A DNA stretch of 57,792 nucleotides from Kiritimatiellia bacterium (GCA_030744755.1 JASLPY010000027.1:1-57792), one strand, 5' to 3'; shown: positions 41,065 through 51,074, counted from the stretch's first letter. Translations and numbers: made by a program. Notes: generated by a model from the sequence alone, not told the origin.

Positions 41065-42642
41065 CTACAGCTTGATACTGAAAGCTGCCCGGGCCTTGAT
41101 CTCGTCGCTGATGTCACTGATTACTTCGCCCGGAACCCGCTGGTTTACTTTCATGATAGCGAGAGAGCGGTTCGTCTTCTTGTCGTGCGGATTCCGCATA
41201 TCCTCGATATTCACGTTGGCCTCTGCCAGCTTCACGCCGATGGTTCCTATAACCCCGGGACGATCTTCGTACAGGAACAGCACCGTGTCTCCGACGGGTT
41301 CGAAGTACAACTTGTTGAATTCGTTGATCCTCGAAACCATGAGGATACCTTCGGCGACCGTTCCCCGTATGCTCATTTTCCTCAGCTTGTCGCTGCCTAT
41401 CTCAGCGGTGAGGTCGACGGTAATCGAGCTCTCATAACCCTTGCCAGGGTCCGGATCACGCGAGACATACTCGATGCCCATTTCTTTGAGGAAAGCCTGC
41501 GCGGCCGTGAAGTCCATTGAACGGTCGAAATCTTCCCATATGCCGGCAACGATCGGAACCAGCAGCCAGTCGGCAAAGGGGGCCAGCGAACCATAAAAGC
41601 TTGTTTCTATGAGTTTCGGCGCAGCGTTTTTTCCAACCAGGCACTTGCAGAGCCGTGCGAGCGTATTTGCGAGTTCGCAGTATGTCTCATCCAGCCCATC
41701 GGGTATGTCACGGTTGACGATGAAGCTGGTTATCCCTTTTTCCTCAAGATCAATGAGCTCCTCTGCCGCACGCTTTGCCGCGTTGAAGTTGGCTTCGGCA
41801 GTGCTTGCCCCAAGGTGTGGCAGCATGATGTCCGCGATATCGGTCACGGACTTGTCCCCTTCAGCGTCCTTGGCGTAGACGTCATTCAGGAATCTCAGCG
41901 ACCGTGTCTCCCTGGCCGCCCGGACGGCATCTTCGTCGACGATCCCTGCCCGTGCACAGTTGACGATCGTTGTGCCGCTCTTGACCTTGGAAAGCAGCTC
42001 CTCGTTGACCATGCCGCGAGTCTCATCATTTTCCGGTATGTGCAGCGTTATGTAATCGGAGTTGGCGAACAAGTGTTCGAGATCCGTCAAGGTAACAGCT
42101 ACTTCGTTTGCTTTTTCGTTCGATATCACCGGGTCATAGCCGAGAAGCTCAACATCGAATCCGGAAAGGCGGCGGGCGACAAGGCGGCCGATGTTGCCAA
42201 GGCCGACAATACCCACGGTCTTGTTGGCAAGTTCGCGCCCCATGAATTTCTTCTTCTCCCACTTTCCCGAGCGGGTCGATGCGTCGGCGTGAATAACATG
42301 CCTGGCATCGGCCAGCATGAGCGCCAGGACTTCCTCGGCTACCGCGTTTGCGTTTGCGCCCGGAGTGTTCATGACGTCGATGCTCTTCTGACGCGCATAC
42401 TTCGTGTCAATTGTGTTGAATCCGGCCCCGGCCCTGACAACCACTTTCAGTTCCGGCAGGGCGTCGATCACTTCGGCAGTGACTTTTTCGCTGCGAACGA
42501 TCAATGCAAATGTATCGGGGTGCTGGGCCACAAGGGCAGGTAAACCCTGTGTTTCGTCCTGGACGACCTCGTAGTTGCCGTTGTCGGTCAGAATTTGGTG
42601 GGCAACCCCGTCCAGCTTGGTGGGAATAAGAACTTTCTTCAT
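41065..42642 (-). CDS. serA: D-3-phosphoglycerate dehydrogenase
   Basis: The 525-residue enzyme oxidises 3-phosphoglycerate with NAD+ as the first step of serine synthesis. Substrate and nucleotide domains carry GAGFNTID, the Rossmann motif VGIVGLGNIGRLVARR, NCARAGIVDEDAV and PHLGASTAEA, with the catalytic His in the last block. An intervening domain (about 315-450) and a C-terminal ACT regulatory domain (LYEDRPGVIGTIGVKLAEANVNIEDM) complete the long SerA type. The ATG at 42642 is preferred over the ATG three codons upstream because GAGG is correctly spaced. It diverges from bamD and converges with the RACo-like gene. Confidence 0.93.
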   Translation of the reverse strand: MKKVLIPTKLDGVAHQILTDNGNYEVVQDETQGLPALVAQHPDTFALIVRSEKVTAEVIDALPELKVVVRAGAGFNTIDTKYARQKSIDVMNTPGANANAVAEEVLALMLADARHVIHADASTRSGKWEKKKFMGRELANKTVGIVGLGNIGRLVARRLSGFDVELLGYDPVISNEKANEVAVTLTDLEHLFANSDYITLHIPENDETRGMVNEELLSKVKSGTTIVNCARAGIVDEDAVRAARETRSLRFLNDVYAKDAEGDKSVTDIADIMLPHLGASTAEANFNAAKRAAEELIDLEEKGITSFIVNRDIPDGLDETYCELANTLARLCKCLVGKNAAPKLIETSFYGSLAPFADWLLVPIVAGIWEDFDRSMDFTAAQAFLKEMGIEYVSRDPDPGKGYESSITVDLTAEIGSDKLRKMSIRGTVAEGILMVSRINEFNKLYFEPVGDTVLFLYEDRPGVIGTIGVKLAEANVNIEDMRNPHDKKTNRSLAIMKVNQRVPGEVISDISDEIKARAAFSIKL

Positions 42643-42821
42643 CGTTATCATCCTCGTCAGGAGAAGTGAAAGGCTTCACCTGTTATGCAAACATTGCCAT
42701 GGTAGGGCAGAACCCACCCGTCGCCGTCTAAACTAAGAACCCTCGAAACAAGAATCAAGACCAGAACCGTGCTGATCTTTCTTGACCGTTGGAAAAGGGC
42801 GGATATACCCTGTTCGACATT

Positions 42822-43835
42822 ATGTTCAAATATTTTTCGCGCTTTGCTTGTGTTGTGTTGGCCTGCGGGATAGCCGTGTCTTCGGTCTGTGCCCAGATCA
42901 ATGAGCTTACATCTGTAGACGATGATTTCGAAAATCCTCTGTCCAACCGGAAGAAGCCGAATATTTTTCGTCGGCCGCGCAAAGACACACCTGCCGAACA
43001 ACTGGCATACGCAGACTCACTGGCGAAGGCAGGAATCGTTCGCAAGGCAACCAAACAGTACAGGGCCCTGGTTCACAAGTGGCACGAGTCGAGTGAAGCC
43101 CCGACGGCCCAGATGCGATTTGCACAACTTCTCGAGAAACGAGGACACCACAAGAAGGCTTTTACCGAGTACCAGTACCTGATTGACAACTTTCCGGGGC
43201 GGTTTGCTTACGGGGAGGCCCTGGACCGCCAGTTTCGCATTGCCAACCTCATAATGATGTCGCGCAGGTGGAAGCTGTTCTTTTTGCCCGGATTCGCGAT
43301 GTCCGAGGATTCAATTCCTCTCTTCAGGAAGATCGTGATCAATGCCCCGCAGTGGGAGAGAGTGCCTGAGATCCAGTTCCTGATAGCAACTATTCATGAG
43401 GAAGCCGGGGACGATGACAAGGCTGTCGCAGCCTACAGGAAGCTAACTCAGAACTACCCGGACAGCTCTTATGCTGATGATGCGGCTTTTCAGATCGGCA
43501 TGTGCCTGCATGAGCAGACCATGGACCGCCCCCGCAACGAGAAGGCGCTGCGGGATGCTATATCCGCGTTTTCTGACTTCCTGAGATCTCATCCCGAGAG
43601 CAACAAGAGGCCGGCCGTACAGGAGAAGCTGAAGGAACTAAATCGCACACTTGCAGGTTTGTACTACGAACGAGCCGTTTTCTATGACAAGATGGCCAAG
43701 AAACCGGAGGCAGCGTATATTGCCTACGTGGATTTCGTAAGGAAGTTTCCATCATCAGAACTTGCGGCAGATGCAACGACGCGTGCCGAGACAATAAAGA
43801 AGGAGCTTGAGGACAATGATCAAAGCGAAAAGTAA
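42822..43835 (+). CDS. BamD-like TPR outer-membrane assembly protein
   Basis: The 337-residue protein contains repeated helical TPR units such as AKAGIVRKATKQYRALVHKW, KAFTEYQYLIDNFPG and DKAVAAYRKLTQNYPDSSYADDAAFQIG, a pattern characteristic of BamD (YfiO), which helps fold beta-barrel proteins into the outer membrane. The start at 42822 gives a signal sequence (MFKYFSRFACVVLACGIAVSSVCA). VVLAC could be a lipobox, but the later signal-peptidase I site AQ is equally possible. The stop overlaps the LptE-like gene start by 20 nt. It supports a double-membrane cell. Confidence 0.82.
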   Translation: MFKYFSRFACVVLACGIAVSSVCAQINELTSVDDDFENPLSNRKKPNIFRRPRKDTPAEQLAYADSLAKAGIVRKATKQYRALVHKWHESSEAPTAQMRFAQLLEKRGHHKKAFTEYQYLIDNFPGRFAYGEALDRQFRIANLIMMSRRWKLFFLPGFAMSEDSIPLFRKIVINAPQWERVPEIQFLIATIHEEAGDDDKAVAAYRKLTQNYPDSSYADDAAFQIGMCLHEQTMDRPRNEKALRDAISAFSDFLRSHPESNKRPAVQEKLKELNRTLAGLYYERAVFYDKMAKKPEAAYIAYVDFVRKFPSSELAADATTRAETIKKELEDNDQSEK

Positions 43836-44355
43836 GTCCTACAGCGAGAGAAGCCGGACGTTACATGTGAGAATCGCAGCAATCTGCCTTGCAGCAACGC
43901 TTACCGGTTGTGCTGGTTATCGGCTTGGATCGACCCTTCCAAAAAACCTGCGCAGTATCAGCGTGGCAACATTCGTCAATGAAGCCGGCGAGCCGCTGCT
44001 CGAAACGGAGACGACCTCTGCGGCCATACGGGAATTCCAGAAAGACGGTACGCTGCAGGTTGTCGGGGACAGTGCGGACCTGATTCTCAAGGTAACGCTG
44101 TCGGATTATTCATTGCAGCCGATAAGATACGACAGGGACAGGGAGAAGCGCACCAACGAGTACCGTATGATTATCAGGGCAAAGATTGAATGCCGGGTGG
44201 CGAAATCGGGCGAGATCCTTGTAAGCAAGAACGTTGCCGGAGACACAACCTTCTCACTGGTCGGCAGTTTGTCCGTGGCGAAACGAGATGCTCTTCCGGC
44301 CACGGCGGCAGATCTGGCACATGATATCGTAGAGAGCATCGTGGAAGTTTGGTAA
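43816..44355 (+). CDS. LptE-like LPS-assembly lipoprotein
   Basis: The 179-residue lipoprotein has lipobox LTGC with Cys32 following a basic, longer than usual n-region. The mature part begins GYRLGSTLPKNLRSISVATFVNEAGEP, the typical LptE family start, followed by beta strands ILKVTLSDYSLQPIRYDRD and a C-terminal helix (AADLAHDIVESIVEVW). LptE plugs and supports LptD in exporting lipopolysaccharide to the outer membrane. The ATG at 43816 overlaps the BamD-like gene by 20 nt and has GAGG just upstream. Its position beside BamD supports the assignment. Confidence 0.82.
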   Translation: MIKAKSKSYSERSRTLHVRIAAICLAATLTGCAGYRLGSTLPKNLRSISVATFVNEAGEPLLETETTSAAIREFQKDGTLQVVGDSADLILKVTLSDYSLQPIRYDRDREKRTNEYRMIIRAKIECRVAKSGEILVSKNVAGDTTFSLVGSLSVAKRDALPATAADLAHDIVESIVEVW

Positions 44356-44451
44356 CCCCTGCCGACCCGGTTGTTCCCCCGCCTCAACGATGCCGGTCAT
44401 CATAATTCTTCCGGAAACCTGCGCGTGCCGCTTGCGTCCGCCGGGGGCTTG

Positions 44452-44479
44452 TTGCTATAGTTCAAATCCGGTGAATAAT
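44452..44479 (+). promoter_or_regulatory. Putative promoter of parE-parC
   Basis: TTGCTA (44452-44457), a 16-bp spacer and AATAAT (44474-44479), 46 nt before the parE ATG. This is a moderate match only. Confidence 0.35.
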
Positions 44480-44525
44480 CGGCCGGGAATACTCCTCCGA
44501 AGACCGCATCTATTGACATTTTCCT

Positions 44526-46346
44526 ATGGCGAAGAAGAAAACAGTTGAATACGACGAAAGTAAGATAAAGACCTTGTCTTCGCTTGAGCATATCCGCCTG
44601 CGGACGGGTATGTACATCGGCCGTATTGGCGACGGAAGTGACTACGAAGACGGGATTTACATACTTTTGAAGGAAATCGTCGATAACGGAATCGACGAGT
44701 TCATCATGGGGCACGGCAAACGCATTGATATAACTATCGAAGGTGATACGGTTACCGTTCGCGATTACGGCCGCGGCATTCCGCTGGGGAAGGTTGTCGA
44801 GTGCGTGTCGCGCATAAACACGGGCGCAAAGTACAACGATGACGTTTTTCAGTTCAGTGTTGGGCTGAATGGAGTCGGCAGCAAGGCTGTTAATGCCCTT
44901 TCATCACGATTCACCGTGCGCAGCCATCGCGGCGGCAAGGCAGTGGAAGCCCGCTTTAAGCAGGGAGTGCTGGCGAAAGAGCAAAAGGGCCGGGCGCCTG
45001 ACGAAAAGGATGGAACATTCGTCCAATTCGTGCCCGATCCGGAGATATTCGGCGAATGTGTCTTCGACGAAGAACATCTGTCCAAACGCATGCGCATGTA
45101 CGCGTATCTCAATGCTGGCCTGAAGATCAGCTACAATGGCAAGACCTTCCTTTCAGACGGTGGGTTGATTGACCTGATTCGCGAAGAGAGCCAGTTTGAG
45201 AAACTCTACCCGCCGTTTCATTTCAGGGATAAGGCCCTGGACCTGGCATTTACTCACACCAATCGATTCAACGAGCAGTACTTCTCGTTCGTCAACGGTC
45301 AATTCACAACAGATGGCGGGACCCACCTGAGTGCATTCAGGGAGGGTGTTCTCAAGGGTATAAACGAGTTCTCGAAGTTGAAGTTCACCGGGGATGACGT
45401 GCGGGAGGGTATTCTTGCCGCCGTTGCCATAAGGTTGAAGGATCCTTTATTCGAATCTCAGACGAAGAACAAACTGGGCAATTCCGAAATACGGGCCCCG
45501 CTGGTCAACCGTATACGCCAGATTGTTTCCGACATGCTGCACCGCGATCCCAAAGCGGCCGAAAAACTCATAACGAAGATCCAGGAGACCCAGAAGCTCC
45601 ACAAGGAACTGACCAGTATAAAGAAAGTGGCCCGCGAAAGATCCAAGGCAGTCTCCATCAGGATTCCCCAGCTTAAGGACTGCAAGGTTCATCTCAATAA
45701 GGCAAAGCAGAAGGGGACAGGCTCGATGATATTCATCACCGAGGGACAATCTGCTGCCGGGTCCCTTGTGAGCTGCCGTGATGTCAGCACGCAGGCTATT
45801 TATACCCTTAAGGGAAAACCGCTCAACGTCTGCGATCTCCATCGGGATGCGCTTTACAAGAATATCGAGATATATAACCTCATGCGCAGTCTCAATATCG
45901 AGGAGTCGGTGGATAACCTGCGATACCAGAGCGTTATTCTGGCGACCGACGCCGATGTTGACGGCCTCCACATCCGCAACCTGATGATCACGTTCTTTCT
46001 CCGTTTCTTCGAGTCGCTGGTAAAGGACAAGCACCTCAAGATTCTGGAGACCCCTCTCTTCCGCGCGCGGAACAAGAAGGAGACTATCTACTGCTATTCA
46101 GAAGCCGAACGCGACAAGGCCGTGAAGAAGCTGGGCAAGGGTTGCGAAGTAACGCGGTTCAAGGGTCTTGGCGAGATATCACCCGGCGAATTCAAAGCTT
46201 TTATAAGCACCGACATGCGCCTCACGGATGTCAACATCCGCGGCGAACATTCTATTCCGGAAGTGCTCGGATTCTACATGGGCAAGAACACCCAGGAACG
46301 TCGCCAGTACATAATGGAAAACCTCGTTATTGAAGAAACTCCATGA
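44526..46346 (+). CDS. parE: DNA topoisomerase IV subunit B-like protein (ParE/GyrB)
   Basis: The 606-residue ATPase subunit has the GHKL fold with EIVDNGIDE (Asn54 for Mg-ATP), VRDYGRGIP and the ATP-lid NGVGSKAVNAL. The TOPRIM domain carries a variant acidic motif EGQSAAGS (where EGDSA is usual) and ATDADVDGLHI. The C-terminal zinc-like motif is missing as in the family. The Asp-to-Gln change in the first TOPRIM motif is notable because the acidic residue there helps bind Mg2+. The gene overlaps parC by 4 nt (ATGA). It could also be called gyrB-like; an additional gyrase elsewhere is likely. Confidence 0.88.
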   Translation: MAKKKTVEYDESKIKTLSSLEHIRLRTGMYIGRIGDGSDYEDGIYILLKEIVDNGIDEFIMGHGKRIDITIEGDTVTVRDYGRGIPLGKVVECVSRINTGAKYNDDVFQFSVGLNGVGSKAVNALSSRFTVRSHRGGKAVEARFKQGVLAKEQKGRAPDEKDGTFVQFVPDPEIFGECVFDEEHLSKRMRMYAYLNAGLKISYNGKTFLSDGGLIDLIREESQFEKLYPPFHFRDKALDLAFTHTNRFNEQYFSFVNGQFTTDGGTHLSAFREGVLKGINEFSKLKFTGDDVREGILAAVAIRLKDPLFESQTKNKLGNSEIRAPLVNRIRQIVSDMLHRDPKAAEKLITKIQETQKLHKELTSIKKVARERSKAVSIRIPQLKDCKVHLNKAKQKGTGSMIFITEGQSAAGSLVSCRDVSTQAIYTLKGKPLNVCDLHRDALYKNIEIYNLMRSLNIEESVDNLRYQSVILATDADVDGLHIRNLMITFFLRFFESLVKDKHLKILETPLFRARNKKETIYCYSEAERDKAVKKLGKGCEVTRFKGLGEISPGEFKAFISTDMRLTDVNIRGEHSIPEVLGFYMGKNTQERRQYIMENLVIEETP

Positions 46347-48400
46347 GCAAACGGCCCCAACAGGAATTCAGTTTCAACGGCAACGGATGGACGCGCGCGT
46401 CGGCCGACAGGGGTCCCGATGCCGAGTTCGAAGCGCCGGAAGACCATCAGCCCATGCTGGATGGCCCCGGGCCGCTTCGGGGCCTTATGGACTACAACTT
46501 CCTGGCATACGCATCCTACGTCATCTGTGACAGGGCCATTCCGGATATCGAAGACGGCCTCAAACCGGTGCAGCGTCGAATCATGCACTCACTTCATGAC
46601 AAGGACGATGGCCGGTTCATCAAGGTTGCCAACATTGTCGGTCACTGCATGCAGTATCATCCCCACGGTGACGCCTCCATTGCGGACGCCCTGGTTAACT
46701 TGACCAATAAGCGATATCTCATCGAGGGCCAGGGGAACTTCGGCAATATCTTCACGGGCGACCGGGCTGCCGCTTCCAGGTACATAGAATGTCGCCTTAC
46801 GGACATGGCCCGAAACGAAATCTTCAACAATGATCTCACTCACTTCGTCCCTAGCTACGATGGCCGGAACAAGGAGCCCGTCACCCTGCCGTGCAAGCTG
46901 CCGCTGCTACTCATGCTTGGGGCAGAGGGAATCGCCGTGGGCCTGTCGACCAGGATCTTTTCTCATAACTTCGTAGAGCTGATAGAAGCCCAGATCGCAA
47001 TTCTCCAGAAGAAGAAGTTCGCCGTTCTGCCGGATTTTGTCCAGGGCGGCCTCATGGACGTCTCTGATCTCAACGATGGCAACGGCCGCATTCGCCTGAG
47101 GGCATGCATCGAACAACGGAAGAACAACAGGCTTGTTGTCACCGAATTGCCGTACGGACAGACAACGGAAAGCCTGACCAGCTCGATCGAGGACGCCGTG
47201 CGCAAGAAGAAGGTTCCTGTCAGGACCATCAATGATTTCACGGCCGAAAAGGTTGAAATCGAACTCGTACTGAGTCCGGGGACGAAAGCCCCCTCGGCCA
47301 TGAAAGCGCTGTACGCTTTCACATCGTGTGAGACCGCGGCAACCGGAAGAATGGTGGTTATTCATAACGGCCGTCCGATAGACACCACGGTGTCGGAGGT
47401 GCTTCGTCAGAACACGGATCAGCTTGTGTCGCTCCTCAAGCAGGAGCTTGAGCTCAAGAGAGACCGTCTCCTCGACGATTTCCACCGCAAGACCCTCGTG
47501 CAGATCTTCATAGAAAACCGCATCTACAAGAAAATAGAAGAATGCAAAACCTACGCCGCGGTGCGAAAAGCAGTCAAAGATGGTCTGGCGCCTTTCAGGG
47601 ATCAGCTCCGCAGGGATGTAACGGGAGATGACATAGAAATGCTCCTGGCAATCAGGATCCGGCGAATCTCCAGGTTCGACATCGACAAGAATCAAAAAGA
47701 CATAGAGGCTATTCTTGAGGAGCTGGAGGTTGTTAAGAAGCACCTCAAGCGGCTTGTTCCCTATGCGGTGAAATACCTCAAGGGTCTTATCAAGACTTAC
47801 GGAGACCAGTACCCGCGCCGGACAAAGATAGACACGTTCAAGAACATCGAGGTCCGCGAGCTTACCGCGAAGGAACTGCAACTCAACCATGACCAGGAGA
47901 ACGGCTACATCGGCCACGGGATCAAAGGTGATCCGTTGCTCCAGTGTTCGTCGTACGATAAGATCTTCCTTGCATGGAGTACGGGAGCCTACAAGGTCGT
48001 GTCGCCCCCGGAGAAGCTGTTTGTCGACAAGACTCTCCTGATGTGCGAGAAAGTCGATCGCGAAAGAGTCCTAACCGTTGTGTATACCCTGGATCAGTTC
48101 ACCTACATGAAACGCTTCAAGGTAGGCGGAACGATCATGAACAAGGATTACCATTGTGCTCCCGAGGGCTCTGAGGTCATCTTTATGCAGGAAGGCACGC
48201 CCGAAACCATTTACGTCAAGTACAAGCCCGCCAAGGGCCAGCGCATTCACCAGCAATCATTCCATCCCGGCGATATTCCCGTCAAAGGTGCCAAGGCAAG
48301 GGGCAACCAGATGACGGCGAAAGCCATAGCCAGGATAGCAGCCGAAAAGCCCCGATGGTGGTCAAACGGCAAGGATGCTCCGCGGGGACGGATGATATAG
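46343..48400 (+). CDS. parC: DNA topoisomerase IV subunit A-like protein (ParC/GyrA)
   Basis: The 685-residue breakage-reunion subunit begins with a 45-residue divergent extension, then LMDYNFLAYASYVICDRAIPDIEDGLKPVQRRI. The DNA gate carries YHPHGDASIADALV and the active-site Tyr147 in GDRAAASRYIECRL. A coiled-coil leads to the tower region, and a reduced C-terminal beta-pinwheel (about 480-660) ends the protein without a GyrA box, which favours topoisomerase IV-type function. It is translated together with parE (4-nt overlap). Confidence 0.9.
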   Translation: MSKRPQQEFSFNGNGWTRASADRGPDAEFEAPEDHQPMLDGPGPLRGLMDYNFLAYASYVICDRAIPDIEDGLKPVQRRIMHSLHDKDDGRFIKVANIVGHCMQYHPHGDASIADALVNLTNKRYLIEGQGNFGNIFTGDRAAASRYIECRLTDMARNEIFNNDLTHFVPSYDGRNKEPVTLPCKLPLLLMLGAEGIAVGLSTRIFSHNFVELIEAQIAILQKKKFAVLPDFVQGGLMDVSDLNDGNGRIRLRACIEQRKNNRLVVTELPYGQTTESLTSSIEDAVRKKKVPVRTINDFTAEKVEIELVLSPGTKAPSAMKALYAFTSCETAATGRMVVIHNGRPIDTTVSEVLRQNTDQLVSLLKQELELKRDRLLDDFHRKTLVQIFIENRIYKKIEECKTYAAVRKAVKDGLAPFRDQLRRDVTGDDIEMLLAIRIRRISRFDIDKNQKDIEAILEELEVVKKHLKRLVPYAVKYLKGLIKTYGDQYPRRTKIDTFKNIEVRELTAKELQLNHDQENGYIGHGIKGDPLLQCSSYDKIFLAWSTGAYKVVSPPEKLFVDKTLLMCEKVDRERVLTVVYTLDQFTYMKRFKVGGTIMNKDYHCAPEGSEVIFMQEGTPETIYVKYKPAKGQRIHQQSFHPGDIPVKGAKARGNQMTAKAIARIAAEKPRWWSNGKDAPRGRMI

Positions 48401-48419
48401 GCCGGGGGAGGGGGGATCA

Positions 48420-48480
48420 ACGCCCAACGCCCAACATCAAACGCCCAACGCCCAAGTCTAAGCACAAGCGCCCACGTCTA
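48420..48480 (+). repeat. CGCCCAACG-type short tandem repeat
   Basis: CGCCCAACG units alternate with ATCAAA and AAGTCTAAG spacers immediately after parC. The remainder of 48401-48784 shows no gene; a GGAATC-rich stretch of no clear function leads to the next start. Confidence 0.6.
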
Positions 48481-48784
48481 AGATCCCCTTCTTGAAGTGG
48501 TCCCGCGAATGCGGGAGTGGGGTTGGTTCCCTTCTTTCCAGCACCGAATCTTCTCAAACCCGCGGATTATTCTGCTGCCCTTCCGCGTCTGTTCGAAAAT
48601 AGAAATCTTACGTAAGTCGTGAGTGGCCAACGCATTATGTGTTATGGCTGCCGTTCGCTAGACCTTCTCGGGCACGGGATTTGCTCTGTTTATTGGGTCG
48701 AACGGGACACCTGGTTATATCAGCCGCACAAAAAGGCGTCACAGGCCGAGCCACGGAATCCCCGCTACAGCAAGGAACCGAACC

Positions 48785-50875
48785 ATGTCGGACGAGGCCG
48801 ACTATCGACGCGTGGGGTGGGAGATACGTTATCGACGAAGAGGGGTACGCGCACGCGCGATCCCCAGGTCTGCCACGAATTATCCCCTGCTATTCGTGAT
48901 TGTCATCGCGATCTACCTGTTGTTGTGTGTGCTGCCTGCGGCCGCACAGTCACACCAGGTGACCGTTCGCAACATGTATGCCCCTACGTTTGTCGATCAG
49001 ACGACATCGCAGTTCAGCAAGAATTACATCGATAATCTCTTTAACGGGGCAAGTTCGGCACGCGCCGCGGATATGGACGGTGATGGCGACATGGACGTCG
49101 TGGGGTCTGCGTCGGTTATAGACAGGGTGTCGTGGTGGGAGAACAGCGACGGAGAAGGTTCTCTTTGGACGGAACGCGAAGTGGCAACATCTTTCGACGG
49201 CGCGGCGTCCGTATGGCCGACGGACATCGACGGTGACGGCGACCTGGATGTTGTGGGTGCGGCGTCCGCAGGTCATGACGTAAAGTGGTGGGAAAATGCC
49301 AACGGTGACGGAACGTCGTGGCAGGAACACAACGTAGACACGTATTTCAGGGGCGCCTGCTGGGTGCACTCGGGTGACATCGATGACGATGGGGACATGG
49401 ACATTGTGGCGGCGGCGTCAACTGATGACGACATCACCTGGTGGGAGAACACGGACGGTAACGGAGATTCATGGACTGAGCATACCATCGACGGGAGTTT
49501 TAATGGTGCCGCGGCTGCCCTTGCCGTGGACATAGATGCTGACGGCGACCTGGATGTATTGGGTGCGGCCGTTAGTGGTCATGATATCACCTGGTGGGAA
49601 AACGATTCCGGTGATGGTTCGGTTTGGACGGAACATACGATAGATGGAACTTTTCTAGGGGCAAGTGGCGTGTGTGCTGCCGACATCGACGCCGACGGGG
49701 ACCTTGATGTTCTTGGTGCCGGATACTTCAAGGATGAGATCTCATGGTGGGAGAACACGGATGGTGAAGGGGGATCCTGGACGGAGCATGCCGTCGATTC
49801 GGACTTCGATGACGCCCGGTCACTGTGCAGCGCCGACCTGGATGGGGATGGAGATGCCGACATCGTTGCCGGCGGCAAGAGCGCAGGTGACGTGAGCTGG
49901 TGGGAAAACACCGACGGAGCTGGTGGGGCATGGGAAGAGCATTCCGTTGAGACGGCCTTCAACGGTGTCTCGTGCGTGTGCGTGGCTGATATAGATGGTG
50001 ATGGTTACAGCGATATTCTCGGTACGGCGGAAACGGATCACGACGTCATATGGTGGGAGAATGACGCGGGGTTACAGGCAACTTTCAATGCGCCGACATG
50101 GACGAATCTCCTCGATACGTCGTCGGGGCTTTTTGCTTACCTGACAAATACCGCGTCAATAAGCGAGACGACGCAATACGTAGTTACCGGCTGGATCAGA
50201 ACCGGAAGCGATCCCGCCGGCGGCGCCGGGTACAACACCGGGGTATTCGCCCTCACCAACGACTCCACCATCTCGTGGCTCTGGAACACGAGTTTCTGGC
50301 TTTCGGTGACGGCGGGGGAAAACGGCTACGTTGAGGCGAGCAACGGTTGGTGCGGTGCCGGATCCACAAATGTGATTACCGCGGTTCCCTCGAATTACTA
50401 TCATTTCTCCTCATGGACCGGTACGGTTTCGTCGGGCAGCAATCCTCTCGCCCTGACCATGGACAAGGCGCATGCGCCGGTCGCCGTTTTTGCCCCCGAC
50501 ATGGCGACAAACAGCACACCGCACTGGTGGTTGGCGTCGCACAACCTTACAAACGAAGCATGGGACGCCGAGGCCATGGCCGATCGTGACGGCGACGGGA
50601 TGGCGGCCTGGGCAGAGTGGACTTGCGGGACGGATCCCACGGAAATCACCTCGGTGCTGAGTGTTGTCGCCGTGGAGCCCGGCTCCGGACAGGACGTACT
50701 TGTGAGGTGGCAGAGCGTGGCAGGGAAATCCTACAAGGTAATGAGATCAACAAACCTCGCCGAAGGATTCGCACCGCGGGCATCGAGTATAACGGCAACA
50801 CCCTCGCAAAACACCTACACAGACAATGTGGGCATTGTCGACTCGGTGTTCTACCGAGTCGATCTGGAAGAGTAG
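48785..50875 (+). CDS. Secreted FG-GAP/VCBS-repeat protein with 51-residue tandem units
   Basis: The 696-residue protein has a basic 32-residue n-region and then a hydrophobic segment (YPLLFVIVIAIYLLLCVLPAAAQ) as signal or anchor. About residues 90-440 hold seven tandem units of 51 residues (153 bp), each with DIDGDGDLDVVGAA, GHDITWWEN and a terminal FNGA-like turn; DxDGDGDLD loops bind Ca2+ in a beta-propeller. An InlB-B-like repeat region (VTAGENGYVEAS to AFAP), a Ca-binding DRDGDGM segment and a Kiritimatiellota-type fibronectin-like end (VRWQSVAGKSYKVMRSTNL) follow. AAGGAA precedes the ATG. A surface adhesin or binding protein is likely. Confidence 0.85.
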   Translation: MSDEADYRRVGWEIRYRRRGVRARAIPRSATNYPLLFVIVIAIYLLLCVLPAAAQSHQVTVRNMYAPTFVDQTTSQFSKNYIDNLFNGASSARAADMDGDGDMDVVGSASVIDRVSWWENSDGEGSLWTEREVATSFDGAASVWPTDIDGDGDLDVVGAASAGHDVKWWENANGDGTSWQEHNVDTYFRGACWVHSGDIDDDGDMDIVAAASTDDDITWWENTDGNGDSWTEHTIDGSFNGAAAALAVDIDADGDLDVLGAAVSGHDITWWENDSGDGSVWTEHTIDGTFLGASGVCAADIDADGDLDVLGAGYFKDEISWWENTDGEGGSWTEHAVDSDFDDARSLCSADLDGDGDADIVAGGKSAGDVSWWENTDGAGGAWEEHSVETAFNGVSCVCVADIDGDGYSDILGTAETDHDVIWWENDAGLQATFNAPTWTNLLDTSSGLFAYLTNTASISETTQYVVTGWIRTGSDPAGGAGYNTGVFALTNDSTISWLWNTSFWLSVTAGENGYVEASNGWCGAGSTNVITAVPSNYYHFSSWTGTVSSGSNPLALTMDKAHAPVAVFAPDMATNSTPHWWLASHNLTNEAWDAEAMADRDGDGMAAWAEWTCGTDPTEITSVLSVVAVEPGSGQDVLVRWQSVAGKSYKVMRSTNLAEGFAPRASSITATPSQNTYTDNVGIVDSVFYRVDLEE

Positions 50876-50928
50876 CTGCGAACAGCGTTTAAACGGAACG
50901 GTTCAGCAGGGATCCGGAGATGAGAACT

Positions 50929-51009
50929 GTCATCCTGGGCGAAGCATAGCGGAGCCGAAGGATCTCAAGCGCTGGGTGAGACATTAGATCCCTCGGCCGG
51001 CTCGGGATA
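50929..51009. repeat. GTCATCCTGGGCGAAG/CTCGGGATAAC repeat pair
   Basis: GTCATCCTGGGCGAAGC...GGATCT faces AGATCCCTCGGCCGGCTCGGGATA, the same dispersed family as 35406-35490. It lies between convergent genes, where it may act as a transcriptional boundary. Confidence 0.55.
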
Positions 51010-51074
51010 ACATTAACGGACGGCAAGCATGGCAACGGACGCATCAGTGCAGCGTCAAGGTCGTGGGGATCGGC

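Noticed and set aside
48785..48797. ATGTCGGAC resembling the regulon half-site
   Set aside because: It is the start codon region of the FG-GAP gene, matches only 9 of 12 positions and has no -10 box in place.
49070..50090. Regular repeats that could suggest a CRISPR array
   Set aside because: The 153-bp units are coding, contiguous and without spacers; they encode an FG-GAP propeller. No CRISPR array or cas gene was seen.
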